Notes: a model not told the origin generated them from the sequence alone. Shown: positions 1 to 7,656, numbered from the stretch's first letter. The stretch is DNA of 9,402 nt from Microbacteriaceae bacterium (GCA_025463665.1 JAODAY010000124.1:1-9402); one strand, 5' to 3'. Program-made: numbers and translations.

Positions 1-524
1 AGGTTGCCGCCCATCGTGGCGGTCGTGGTGGCGACTCCGGGCGAGACGGTGTCGAGCGGCAGCGTGATGTCGCCTACCGCACCACCCTCGGTGACCTGCC
101 CGTCGACGGCGCCCCAGCCCTGAACGATCGACCCGTCCGGGCTCACGAGGCGGCCCGAGGCGTCGAAATCGAAGGCGCCGGCGCGGGTGTACGAGGTCTG
201 GTTGCCGTCGCGCGTGACGAAGAAGCCGTCGCCCGAGATCATCAGGTCGGCCGCACGGCCGGTCGCCTGCGTGGAGCCCTGCGCGAAGTTTGTCGAGATG
301 CCCGCGACGAGAACACCCAGTCCGACCTGCGCGGGGTTCGTTCCGCCGGCGCCGGCCTGCGGCCCTGCGGCACCCTTGGTCAGCTGCGACAGGGTGTCCT
401 GAAATTGCACGGATGACGATTTGAACGCCGCGGTGTTGACGTTGGCGATGTTGTTGCCGGTGACGTCGAGCATCGTCTGGTGCGAGCGAAGACCGGAGAT
501 TCCGGCGTAGAGCGAGCGAAGCAT
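1..524 (-). CDS. flgE: Flagellar hook protein FlgE (N-terminal part, runs off the window)
   Basis: FlgE is the subunit that polymerises into the hook, the flexible joint between rod and filament; it leaves the cell through the flagellar type III export apparatus. About 174 residues are visible. The N-terminus has the rod/hook signature of the axial proteins, with LYAGISGL at residues 5-12 and NNIANVNT at 24-31. A second conserved block, DLMISGDGFF, lies at 93-102, and a QGW motif follows near 137-139. The segment after QGW (ITLPLDTVSPG...) suits FlgE better than the rod protein FlgG, but the distinguishing C-terminus is outside the window. The ATG at 524 is chosen because the signature begins at once and GGAAAGG lies just upstream. 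The gene follows flgD after 27 bp, the usual hook-cap then hook order. Confidence 0.93.
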   Translation of the reverse strand, partial: MLRSLYAGISGLRSHQTMLDVTGNNIANVNTAAFKSSSVQFQDTLSQLTKGAAGPQAGAGGTNPAQVGLGVLVAGISTNFAQGSTQATGRAADLMISGDGFFVTRDGNQTSYTRAGAFDFDASGRLVSPDGSIVQGWGAVDGQVTEGGAVGDITLPLDTVSPGVATTTATMGGN

Positions 525-551
525 GGTTGAGCCTTTCCGTTGCGGTGGAAG

Positions 552-986
552 TCAGGGAACTGGAGTGGGAGCGGTGGGAGAAGTAATGCCGGCGATGAGG
601 TCGAGTGCGACCTCCACACCGTTGACGGTGACCTGCGGCACGGGGCCTGCGAAGGAGACACTCGACGCCGTGCCCTTGATGGGCAGACCGTCTTTGCCGA
701 GATAGCTGACCTCTTTGCCGATGATGGCGGCCGCTGCGATGCGCATCTGCAGCGAGAAGTTCTCGGTGCTCGTGGAGGTGAGCTCCGTCATCTTCTCCAT
801 CATCGCGAGCTGGGTGGTCTGCGAGATCATCTCGTTGGTGTCCATGGGCGAGCTGGGGTCCTGATTGCGCAGTTGTGAGACGAGCAGCGACATGAACACG
901 TCCGAGTCCATCGTCTGCTTGGGTGTGGCTGCGGCCGCGACCGGCGTACTGACGCCGACGGTTCCGACCACGGGGTCGATGCTCAT
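552..986 (-). CDS. flgD: Flagellar hook capping protein FlgD (short form)
   Basis: FlgD sits at the tip of the growing hook and is needed for FlgE subunits to polymerise; it is discarded when the hook is complete. The 144-residue product has the family core: a disordered Ala/Thr/Pro-rich N-terminus, then SLLVSQLRNQDPSSPMD at about 33-49 and QTTQLAMMEKM at about 56-66. A later V-N-G-V-E-V-A-L-D stretch is typical of the region before the C-terminal domain. The protein then ends in a Pro-rich tail, so the immunoglobulin/tudor-like domains found in the roughly 230-residue enterobacterial FlgD are absent. A short FlgD of this size is also known in Gram-positive bacteria such as Bacillus. The ATG at 986 has AGGAG about 9 bases upstream. 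It lies 34 bp after fliK and 27 bp before flgE. Confidence 0.93.
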   Translation of the reverse strand: MSIDPVVGTVGVSTPVAAAATPKQTMDSDVFMSLLVSQLRNQDPSSPMDTNEMISQTTQLAMMEKMTELTSTSTENFSLQMRIAAAAIIGKEVSYLGKDGLPIKGTASSVSFAGPVPQVTVNGVEVALDLIAGITSPTAPTPVP

Positions 987-1020
987 TCGTGGGTGCTCCT
1001 GTGTCTGGTGTGCATTCTCA

Positions 1021-2703
1021 TCAGGCCATCACGTCGATGGTCATGGCGGGGTCGCCGAGCTGCCAGCGCACCGCCGTGGTCTCCTGGGCGGTCTGAAGTG
1101 CCCGCCGCTGGCCGGATTCCTGCGGGGACGGGCTCTGGTTGCCCGCGCCCGCGCCGTCGCGATCAGTCGGCTGGTTCTGCGACGAGAGGTCGAGGTTCGA
1201 CCCGAGACCGGCGCTGCCGAGGTCGCGGCGAATCTCGGGCAGAATCGCGCGCACCGCCTCCCGCGCGACATCGCTCGACGCAAACAGCTCCACCCGAACT
1301 CCGTCTGGGCTGACGTGCGCGCGAACCGTCAGCGATCCGAGGTTCTCCGGCGCAATGTCGATCGTCATGGTGTGTTCGCCGGTGCCCGCAGCGGCGAGCG
1401 TGAAGATCGGTGTCGCGACCTGCGTCGCGAGTGGGGCGGGGGGCGTCGGTGCAGTCGGGGCGGATGCCGCGGGCGCGACGGGGCCGGAAGGCGCGGCCAG
1501 AAGCGGGACAGCGGTCGAGGCTGGGGCGATCCCGGGCGCGGCCGGGGCAGCGGCGGCGGCGGGCTCGGTGGGTGCGGCGTCGACCGGTCCCGCAGCAGCC
1601 GCCGTCGGGGACGCGACCGCGAGACTTGCGGGTTTCGCGCGTTCCGGGGCCGCCGGAAGGTGCGGAACTCGCACGTCACCGGTCGCCAACGGGAGAGCCG
1701 CGGCGACCTGCGCGGATGCGGCCGTGCTCAGATCGGGTGCGGCGGCCGGGGTCGAGGCGGCCGTCCCGTTGATTGCGGCATCCGCGGAGACAAGCGCGAG
1801 GCTTGCGAGTTTCGCGTGTTCCGGAGCCGGCGGAAGGTGCGGGGCTCGCACGTCACCGGTCGTCGCCAGCGGAACGGCGGCGGCGAGATCAGTCGATGCG
1901 TCCGCGGCCAGGTCGCGCGGGGCAGCCGAGAGCGAGGCGGGTGCGATGTCCGGCGAGGGGCCGACAGCCGGTTCGGATGGCGCAACGGCAGCCCGCCTGG
2001 TGGCGGCGAGGGCGGGTGCGGGCGCAGCCGGGGTCGGTGCAAGCGGCGCTGCGGCGAAAGCAGCCAGGGTCGGGTCGGTCGGCCCGGCGCTGGGGGCGGC
2101 GGGCACGGCGGTCGCGGCGTCCGGGGTCACGACTCCGCGACTTGCGACTTTCGCATGTTCCGGAGCCGCGGGAAGGTGCGGAACTCGCAAGTCATCGGCC
2201 GCCATCGGCACAGCGGCGGCCTGATCAGTCGGTGCGGCCGTCACAACGCGAGCGGCTGCCGGCAGGAGGGTCGATTCGGTGTGCGAAGGAGTGCCGCCAG
2301 GCGCGGGTGCGGGCGGCACGGGCTCGGACGATGCGGGCTGCACCGACACCGTCGGCGCGACCACCAGGGTGACCGGCAAGAGCAGAGGCATGAGCGTCGA
2401 CTCTGTCGGCTCGGGGATCGGAGGCGCGGCGACGAGCGCCAATCCGGAGTCACTCGCGGCGTCCGGCGCTTCGGCATCGATCAGGTCGAGCGCGCCGACG
2501 AGCGACACCGCCCGCGGCGCGAGGTCGATGGCGGCGGCGTGAGCGAATCCTCCGGTGGGTCGTGTAGAAACGGATGCCACCGCCGCCTCCTGCACGGCGC
2601 CGAGCAGTGAACCGGCGAATCCTTCGGCGCCGCCGACGGCAGAGGCCTGGGCGACGGGCGCCGTCGCGGCCGGGCCGCCGGCCAGTGCTGCGAGCATGCT
2701 CAC
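1021..2703 (-). CDS. fliK: Flagellar hook-length control protein FliK
   Basis: FliK is a secreted molecular ruler that sets hook length and then switches the export gate from hook to filament substrates. The family assignment rests on the C-terminal domain at about residues 425-510 of 560. It has MTIDIAPENLGSLTVRAHV (around 446-464), the usual 'P-x-x-L-G' beta-strand motif, then VELFASSDVAREAVRAILP. The first 420 residues are a low-complexity Ala/Pro/Val region, as expected of the extended ruler portion, and contain three related units with the core (V/L)R(V/A)PHLPxAPE(H/R)AK at about residues 159-197, 271-310 and 331-369. The GTG at 2703 overlaps the fliJ stop as GTGA. An ATG two codons later (2697) is the alternative start. 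The stop at 1021 is followed by 34 bp before flgD. Confidence 0.93.
   Translation of the reverse strand: MSMLAALAGGPAATAPVAQASAVGGAEGFAGSLLGAVQEAAVASVSTRPTGGFAHAAAIDLAPRAVSLVGALDLIDAEAPDAASDSGLALVAAPPIPEPTESTLMPLLLPVTLVVAPTVSVQPASSEPVPPAPAPGGTPSHTESTLLPAAARVVTAAPTDQAAAVPMAADDLRVPHLPAAPEHAKVASRGVVTPDAATAVPAAPSAGPTDPTLAAFAAAPLAPTPAAPAPALAATRRAAVAPSEPAVGPSPDIAPASLSAAPRDLAADASTDLAAAVPLATTGDVRAPHLPPAPEHAKLASLALVSADAAINGTAASTPAAAPDLSTAASAQVAAALPLATGDVRVPHLPAAPERAKPASLAVASPTAAAAGPVDAAPTEPAAAAAPAAPGIAPASTAVPLLAAPSGPVAPAASAPTAPTPPAPLATQVATPIFTLAAAGTGEHTMTIDIAPENLGSLTVRAHVSPDGVRVELFASSDVAREAVRAILPEIRRDLGSAGLGSNLDLSSQNQPTDRDGAGAGNQSPSPQESGQRRALQTAQETTAVRWQLGDPAMTIDVMA
1623..1677 (-). repeat. 55-bp imperfect palindrome within fliK, copy 3
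   Basis: On the plus strand this copy starts GACTTGCGGGTTTCGC and ends GGAACTCGCACGTC. It matches the copies at 1800-1854 and 2139-2193 at 48 of 55 positions each. The two halves are roughly inverted copies around a short centre. It encodes the VRVPHLPAAPERAKPAS part of the third FliK repeat unit. All three copies are read in the same frame, with starts 177 and 339 bp apart (59 and 113 codons). Confidence 0.8.
1800..1854 (-). repeat. 55-bp imperfect palindrome within fliK, copy 2
   Basis: On the plus strand this copy starts GGCTTGCGAGTTTCGC and ends GGGGCTCGCACGTC. It matches copy 1 at 47 of 55 positions. Pairing of its two 25-nt arms is weaker (16 of 25 strict matches). It encodes VRAPHLPPAPEHAKLAS. 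The protein similarity between copies continues about 14 residues N-terminal to this segment (TDLAAAVPLATTG compared with TDQAAAVPMAAD), so the duplicated unit is longer than the palindrome. Confidence 0.8.
2139..2193 (-). repeat. 55-bp imperfect palindrome within fliK, copy 1
   Basis: This is the best-preserved palindrome of the three. On the plus strand the left arm begins GACTTGCGACTTTCGC and the right arm ends GGAACTCGCAAGTC. The outer nine bases (GACTTGCGA/TCGCAAGTC) are perfectly inverted, and the 25-nt arms match at about 20 of 25 positions around a 5-nt centre (2164-2168). It encodes DLRVPHLPAAPEHAKVAS in FliK. Confidence 0.82.
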
Positions 2704-3134
2704 GGCGTCCCCCGCCCAGTCGTGCGGTGGATCGAGGTGGACGCGATCTCGTCGACGACGGTCTGCTCCGCGGCCAGGTCGGTTGCGGCCTGGTGCTCGG
2801 CGTGCCGGCCCTCGAGCTTCTCGAGCCCGAGCGAACGCGCGCGCGCCTCGGCATAGGCAGCGGCCGCCGCCTCGACATGCGCCTCTTCGCGTTGGGCTAC
2901 CGCGCCCAGCTCGGCGAGCATGCTTCGTGACGAAGCCCGGGCCGCGGCGATCGCGTACAGCACGGAACTGCTCGTGGGTTCAGTCGGCGCCGCCCCCAGG
3001 GCCGCCTTGGTGCGGTTCTGGCGCACGGTCGCCTCCCGGGCGCGGGCGTGTGCCGCCGCGAGGTCGCTCGCCGCCTGATCCTGTTGCACTTGCCGCAGGC
3101 GCAGCAGGCTTGCCAGCCGGAACGCACGCGCCAT
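2700..3134 (-). CDS. fliJ: Flagellar export protein FliJ
   Basis: FliJ is the small coiled-coil stalk of the export ATPase complex: it inserts into the FliI hexamer and links it to the FlhA gate. The 144-residue product begins MARAFRLASLLRLRQVQQDQA, matching the usual FliJ opening (F-R-L-x-x-L-L-R-x-R). It is then almost entirely Ala/Arg/Glu-rich heptad-like helix, as expected. Sequence conservation in this family is low, so the call relies on this start, the helical character, the length (typically about 145) and the position right after fliI. The reading frame is open further upstream, but the ATG at 3134 shares one base with the fliI stop (TGATG) and gives the family N-terminus. It overlaps fliK by 4 bases (GTGA). 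Confidence 0.88.
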   Translation of the reverse strand: MARAFRLASLLRLRQVQQDQAASDLAAAHARAREATVRQNRTKAALGAAPTEPTSSSVLYAIAAARASSRSMLAELGAVAQREEAHVEAAAAAYAEARARSLGLEKLEGRHAEHQAATDLAAEQTVVDEIASTSIHRTTGRGTP

Positions 3135-4459
3135 CAGGCCCCGCCGAACGCGCGCGTCAGGCGGGTGAGTTCGTCCCACGCGTCGCTGAAGTAGGACTGG
3201 TCGCCCATGCGCTGCTGCAGGAACCTGTTGATCGCCGTCTCGTTCGCCACCGCTGCATCGACGAGCGGGTTAGCGCCCGGCTGGTACGCGCCGATGTCGA
3301 GAAGATCCTGCGCAGACTTGCGCGCCGCCATCACCGTGCGGAGTCGCGCCGCGACCGCGCTGTGTTCCGGCGTGTTGACGCGGGACGCCACCCGCGAGAT
3401 CGAGGCCAGCGGGTCGACCGAGGGAAAGTGGCCCGACACCGCGAGTTTGCGGTCGAGCACCACGTGACCATCGAGGATGGAACGCGCCGCGTCCGCAATC
3501 GGCTCGTTGTGGTCGTCGCCGTCGACGAGCACCGTGTATATGCCGGTGACCGAACCGGTCGCGCCGGTGCCGGCCCGCTCGAGCAGCTGCGCGAGCAGCG
3601 AGAAAGTCGACGGCGGGTACCCGCGAGTGGCGGGCGGCTCGCCGACCGAGAGACCGATCTCGCGCTGGGCCATGGCGACCCGGGTGAGCGAGTCCATCAT
3701 GAGCATGACGTGGTCGCCGCCGTCGCGGAACGACTCCGCGATGCGCGTCGCCGTGAACGCGGCGCGCAGGCGCATCATCGCGGGTTCGTCCGACGTCGAG
3801 ACGACGACGATGGAGCGGGCGAGACCCTCCGCCCCCAGGTCGTCTTCGAGGAACTCGCGCACCTCGCGGCCCCGCTCCCCGACGAGTGCGATGACCGACA
3901 CCTGCGCGTCGGTGCCGCGCGCGATCATGGAGAGCAGCGACGACTTGCCGACGCCGGAACCGGCGAATAGCCCCATGCGCTGGCCCCGCCCCACGGTCGT
4001 GAGGGTGTCGAGCACGCGCACCCCGAGCTGCAGCGGGGTGTCGATGCGGGCGCGGTCCATGGCCGAGGGGGCGTCGTTGTCGATGGGCACGAAGGCCGCG
4101 ACATCCAGCGGCCCCTTGCCATCGATGGGTCGGCCGAGCCCGTCGATCACGCGGCCGAACAGTCCGGTTCCGGTCGGCACGAGCATCGGCGAGCCCTCCG
4201 CGCGCACCGGGGCGCCCGCGCTGATGCCGGCGAGACGGCTGAGCGGCATGCAGCGCAGCCCCGTGCGCGTGGTCGCGATCACTTCTGCGACGACGGGCGA
4301 GCCGTCCCCGATCCGCACGAGGTCACCGATGGCGCAGTCGAGGCCGCTGACCTCGAGACCGAGCCCGACGATCGACGTGACGGTGCCGACACGCTGCGGG
4401 CTGGCCGCCCGGATGGCGCTCAGGAAGCCGCGCGAGCGGGGAGGCAGCAGCGTCGTCAC
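3134..4459 (-). CDS. fliI: Flagellum-specific export ATPase FliI
   Basis: FliI is the cytoplasmic ATPase that powers or assists unfolding and delivery of export substrates; it is related to the F1-ATPase beta subunit. The 441 residues show an N-terminal beta-barrel with VGTVTSIVGLGLEVSGL (24-40) and a Walker A loop AGSGVGKSS at 166-174. GERGREV at 194-200 supplies the expected catalytic Glu (E195), and Walker B is MLMMDSLTR at 252-260 (D256). SVGEPPATRGYPPSTF at 271-286 is a strong FliI/type III ATPase signature. The start is GTG at 4459, overlapping the fliH stop as GTGA, with GAAGGA about 6 bases upstream. All catalytic elements look intact. It sits between fliH (its regulator) and fliJ (its stalk). 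Confidence 0.98.
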   Translation of the reverse strand: MTTLLPPRSRGFLSAIRAASPQRVGTVTSIVGLGLEVSGLDCAIGDLVRIGDGSPVVAEVIATTRTGLRCMPLSRLAGISAGAPVRAEGSPMLVPTGTGLFGRVIDGLGRPIDGKGPLDVAAFVPIDNDAPSAMDRARIDTPLQLGVRVLDTLTTVGRGQRMGLFAGSGVGKSSLLSMIARGTDAQVSVIALVGERGREVREFLEDDLGAEGLARSIVVVSTSDEPAMMRLRAAFTATRIAESFRDGGDHVMLMMDSLTRVAMAQREIGLSVGEPPATRGYPPSTFSLLAQLLERAGTGATGSVTGIYTVLVDGDDHNEPIADAARSILDGHVVLDRKLAVSGHFPSVDPLASISRVASRVNTPEHSAVAARLRTVMAARKSAQDLLDIGAYQPGANPLVDAAVANETAINRFLQQRMGDQSYFSDAWDELTRLTRAFGGA

Positions 4460-5058
4460 GAGGGTCCTTCGGTGAGTGCCTCGCGGGCGCGATCGAGCGC
4501 CGTGCCGATCCGGGCGTCGAGGTAGCCGTCGGGCAGTTCGCTGATCGCGTCGCCCGGGGCGAGTGTCGCGTCCCGCACGAATGTGACGCCCGTCGCGTCG
4601 AGGGTGCTCTGCCCGATCAGGTCGAGATCCGCGGGGTTCATCCGCACGCAGCTCAGGGTGCCGACGTCGACCGACGTGAGCGCGCGTTCCAGCGCCGACC
4701 GCGCTGCCGTTCCGGCGTCACCGAGCGCGCTCCCCACGACCGCCTCGGCCAGCTGCACGGCGCCCTCGGCGATCGCCGCCTGGGCCTCCTCGAGCACGGG
4801 AACGGTGCGGGCCTCGAGGGCGTTCGCAGCGGCGCTCAGCAGCGCCACCGCGCGGTCGAGCCTCGCTCGGGCATGCAGCGCCGTCGCGGCGTGTTCCGCC
4901 TCGACCGCGGCCACGCGCGCCGCGATCTCCTTCTCGGCTGCTCGCAGACCGGCCGTGTACCCGGCGGCGTGACCGCTCGCCCTGGCTTGGTCGTGACGGA
5001 TGTCGCGGCCCCCGCCGTGCAACGAGGGAAATGAGACCGTCGAGAACTCAGTAGACAT
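4456..5058 (-). CDS. fliH: Flagellar assembly protein FliH (export ATPase regulator)
   Basis: FliH dimers bind FliI and tether the ATPase to the C-ring. The 200-residue product has a GxxxGxxxG motif at Gly29, Gly33 and Gly37, the helix-packing repeat characteristic of FliH. A long Ala/Glu-rich helix follows (about 35-120), then a C-terminal region with SCVRMNPADLDLI and ISELPDGYLDARI that resembles the FliH/V-type ATPase E-subunit fold. The start is inferred as ATG 5058. The frame is open upstream, but this ATG has GAGG about 7 bases before it and gives a typical acidic N-terminus. It overlaps the end of fliG by 11 bases, the longest overlap in the cluster. It overlaps fliI by 4 bases. Confidence 0.92.
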   Translation of the reverse strand: MSTEFSTVSFPSLHGGGRDIRHDQARASGHAAGYTAGLRAAEKEIAARVAAVEAEHAATALHARARLDRAVALLSAAANALEARTVPVLEEAQAAIAEGAVQLAEAVVGSALGDAGTAARSALERALTSVDVGTLSCVRMNPADLDLIGQSTLDATGVTFVRDATLAPGDAISELPDGYLDARIGTALDRAREALTEGPS

Positions 5059-6064
5059 ATTCGTCCTCATCGCCGCGCTGCACCGTGATGCTGCCCTGCG
5101 CCTCGAGGTCACGAATCGCCCGCACGACTTCAGCGCGGGCCTCCTCCACCTGCGACGCGCGCACCGGGCCGAGTGTCTTCGACTCGTCGTCGAGGATCTC
5201 GCGGTTTCGCTCCGACAGGTTCGAACGGATGACCTCGGTGACGGCCTCGGTCGAACCCTTCATCGCAACGGCGAGCACCGAGGCATCGATGCCGCGCAAC
5301 ACCTGTTGAACGTCGCGCTTCTCGAGCTTGACGATGTCGGCGAAGGTGAGCATGCGTGAGCGCACCTCTTCGGCCAGCTCCGGGTCGAGTTCGTCGAGCC
5401 TCTCGAGCAGCGCGCGTTCGGTCGCGACATCCGCCCGGTTGATGATTTCGACCAGGGGCTGCACACCGCCAACCGCGTCTGAAGTGTCACCGTTGGAAGA
5501 GACGGCCCCCGCGCGAACACGAAGCGTCTCGGCGACGACCCGCACCGCCTCGGGAATCGGCACGCCCATGGTGCCGACGCACTGGGCGACCTCGGTGCGT
5601 AGTTCGTCGTCGAGGCCAGCGAGAACGAGTGAGGCGTGATCGGGACGCATGTGGGCGAGCACGAGCGCGACAGTCTGCGGCAGCTCACCGTCGAGCAGGC
5701 TGACGACCTTCCCCGCCTCGACGCCCTCGAGAAACTCGAACGCCTTGCCGGCCATGTTGGAGGCGACACGGTTCATGAGGCTGCCCGCGCGCTCGGTGCC
5801 GAAGGAGGCCTCGAGCAGGCTGCTCGCGATCTCTCTGCCGCCGCGCGAACTCCACCCGCCCTTCGCCGTGAGGTCGAGGTACTCGGAGAGCACGCCGTCG
5901 GCGACTGCGGCTTCGACCCGGCGCAGCTTGACGATCTCGCTCGCGATCTCCTCAGCCTCAAGCTCGGTGAACTGCTGCATGACGGCGACGGCCGCCTGCT
6001 GGTCCATGCTCATGAGCACGACGGCGGCCTTCTGGGTGCCGCTCAGGGCGATCGTCTCGCTCAT
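5048..6064 (-). CDS. fliG: Flagellar motor switch protein FliG
   Basis: FliG forms the upper C-ring: it binds FliF at the membrane and MotA stators through its C-terminal domain to generate torque. The 338-residue length is normal. The N-terminal domain has LSGTQKAAVVLMSM at 7-20. The middle domain carries LPQTVALVLAHMRP at 128-141 and the C-terminal domain MLTFADIVKLE at 238-248. By-eye alignment to remembered E. coli FliG puts its torque residues K264, R281, D288 and R297 at K269, R286, D293 and R302 here; D289 becomes E294. The EHPQ motif of the middle domain reads ELPQ (127-130). The ATG at 6064 overlaps the fliF stop as ATGA, with GAGAAG upstream. Confidence 0.97.
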   Translation of the reverse strand: MSETIALSGTQKAAVVLMSMDQQAAVAVMQQFTELEAEEIASEIVKLRRVEAAVADGVLSEYLDLTAKGGWSSRGGREIASSLLEASFGTERAGSLMNRVASNMAGKAFEFLEGVEAGKVVSLLDGELPQTVALVLAHMRPDHASLVLAGLDDELRTEVAQCVGTMGVPIPEAVRVVAETLRVRAGAVSSNGDTSDAVGGVQPLVEIINRADVATERALLERLDELDPELAEEVRSRMLTFADIVKLEKRDVQQVLRGIDASVLAVAMKGSTEAVTEVIRSNLSERNREILDDESKTLGPVRASQVEEARAEVVRAIRDLEAQGSITVQRGDEDEYVY

Positions 6065-7656
6065 GCGCGCTGCTTCTCATCCATGAGGCCGCGAAGGAAC
6101 TCGGCCGCGCGTTGCGGATCCTGCGATGCGAGGGCGTCGATCTCGGCGCGCGTGCGGTCGGCACTGGAGGATTCGACGAGCAACGGCGAGGCCGGCACGG
6201 TGGGAATCGCCGCGCGAAGCGGTGTCGTGATCGCCTCCGTCGTGGTGCCGTGCAGCGTGTTGCGCAGGTCGGCGAGATCGATCGCCTCACGAGTGTCGCG
6301 TTTGCGGTTTCGCGAGCGCGAGGTGAAGACGAAGATTGCCACGATGACGGGCAGGGCGATTCCGAGCGCGATGAGAGCCATGCGCACGATGCCCGCGAGC
6401 CGGTCGGCCTCGGCGGCTGCCTCCGCGGCCGCGAGGGCCTCGGCCGCTTCCGTCGCCGCCGCCCCGTTGAACGGAACAACCTCGACGGTCACGACGTCTC
6501 CGCGCGCCGCATCGATTCCCGCCGCGGAGGAGACGAGGTCGGTGACGTCGTTGAGGTCGAGGCCTTTGGCCACACCCTGGTTGAGCGCGACCGACACGGT
6601 CTTGCGGGTGAGCGTGCCCGACGGGATGGTCGTGGATTCGGTGAGCTTGTTGACGGCGTTATTCTTCACGACCGATGAGGAGCTCGTGCCGTCGCCGGCC
6701 TCGGCAGGTGTCGGCACCGCGATGTTGTCTGGGCCGAGCACTCCGGCGGCGGTGCCCCCGGCGGCGCCGGTGCCCTCCGTCGTCGACGACTCGCTCAGCG
6801 CGGGAGTGCCTTCGGGGGCGGTGAAGGTCTCCTCCACGCGCTCACCCGACTCACGACTGAGATCCGCCGCGACGACGACGGTGGCGTTGCCGACGCCGAC
6901 AACCTTGTCGAGCATGGTTTGAACAGCGCTGCGGATGCCACCCTCGTAGTCCGACGCCTGCTGGTCGGCTCCGCCCGTAGCTCCGACACCCACGGCCGAG
7001 AGCACCGATCCCTTGGCGTCGATCACGGCGACATCCGCCGGCGCCATGCCGTCGATCGACGCGCTGGTGAGGTGCACGATCGCCTGCACCTGGTCGGCGG
7101 TGAGACTCACGCCGTTCTGGGTCTCGACGAAGACCGACGCTGTCGGGTCGTTCTGCTCGGAGACGAAGACGCTCTCTTCGGGGATGGCAAGGCGAACGGA
7201 CGCGGTCTTGACGCCCTTGAGCGCCTCGATGGTCGTCGCCAGCTCGCCCTCGAGTGCGCGCTTGTACGTGACGTTCTGCTGGAACTCGGAGGCTGTGACG
7301 CCCATCGAGTCGAGCAGCGAATAGCCGCCGGTCGACGCCGACGGCAGGCCGGCCGCCGCCGCCTTGAGCCGCTGGTCGTAGACGGACTCCTCGGGGACCA
7401 GGATGGTTGCCCCGCCGTTGCTGAGTTCGTAGTCGACGCCGTCGGTGCGCAGCTGCTCGACGATCGTGTTCGCGTCCTCGCCGGAGAGCCCGGAGAAGAG
7501 CGGCGTGTAGGAGGGCTTGGCGGCCCACATGCCGAGCGCGACGACACCCAGCACGAGCACGGCGACGCCGATGATCGACACGGTGCGCTGCGCGATGGTG
7601 AATTCCCGGATCGCGTTGGTGAGCCGCGCGAAAACCGACGTGATCTGGCTCGGCAT
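6061..7656 (-). CDS. fliF: Flagellar MS-ring protein FliF
   Basis: FliF builds the MS ring in the cytoplasmic membrane, the platform for rod, export gate and C-ring. The 531 residues show a first transmembrane segment at about 27-45. It is followed by the YscJ/FliF-type periplasmic region (YTPLFSGLSGEDANTIVEQL, about 50-69). A Gly/Ser/Thr-rich linker lies in the middle, as usual for the family. A second transmembrane segment spans about 423-445 and a basic stop-transfer stretch RSRNRKR follows. The last 30 residues (IDALASQDPQRAAEFLRGLM) match the FliG-binding tail. The ATG at 7656 shares one base with the fliE stop (TGATG) and the gene overlaps fliG by 4 bases, fitting the FliF-FliG pairing. 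Confidence 0.97.
   Translation of the reverse strand: MPSQITSVFARLTNAIREFTIAQRTVSIIGVAVLVLGVVALGMWAAKPSYTPLFSGLSGEDANTIVEQLRTDGVDYELSNGGATILVPEESVYDQRLKAAAAGLPSASTGGYSLLDSMGVTASEFQQNVTYKRALEGELATTIEALKGVKTASVRLAIPEESVFVSEQNDPTASVFVETQNGVSLTADQVQAIVHLTSASIDGMAPADVAVIDAKGSVLSAVGVGATGGADQQASDYEGGIRSAVQTMLDKVVGVGNATVVVAADLSRESGERVEETFTAPEGTPALSESSTTEGTGAAGGTAAGVLGPDNIAVPTPAEAGDGTSSSSVVKNNAVNKLTESTTIPSGTLTRKTVSVALNQGVAKGLDLNDVTDLVSSAAGIDAARGDVVTVEVVPFNGAAATEAAEALAAAEAAAEADRLAGIVRMALIALGIALPVIVAIFVFTSRSRNRKRDTREAIDLADLRNTLHGTTTEAITTPLRAAIPTVPASPLLVESSSADRTRAEIDALASQDPQRAAEFLRGLMDEKQRA

Noticed and set aside
1623..2193. The three 55-bp repeats considered as a CRISPR array
   Set aside because: There are only three copies, spacing is unequal (122 and 284 bp between copies), copies are diverged, and all lie in frame within fliK.
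865..2610. A 581-codon open frame on the plus strand opposite fliK
   Set aside because: It is Arg/Gly-rich nonsense caused by the Ala/Pro codon bias of fliK on the other strand. It has no recognisable domain and conflicts with a well-supported gene.
3135..3179. An upstream start for fliJ adding 15 residues
   Set aside because: The extension overlaps fliI, does not resemble FliJ, and the ATG at 3134 gives both the family N-terminus and a TGATG junction.
2555..3970. A 471-codon plus-strand open frame opposite fliK, fliJ and fliI
   Set aside because: It spans three real genes antisense, has no family resemblance, and is typical of shadow frames in high-GC DNA.
5059..5112. An upstream start for fliH adding 18 residues
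   Set aside because: It would extend the overlap with fliG, is Arg-rich and unlike FliH; the ATG at 5058 has a good ribosome binding site.
5636..6922. A 428-codon plus-strand open frame opposite fliG and fliF
   Set aside because: It is antisense to two clearly identified genes with intact motifs; its composition is low-complexity Ala/Ser/Arg.
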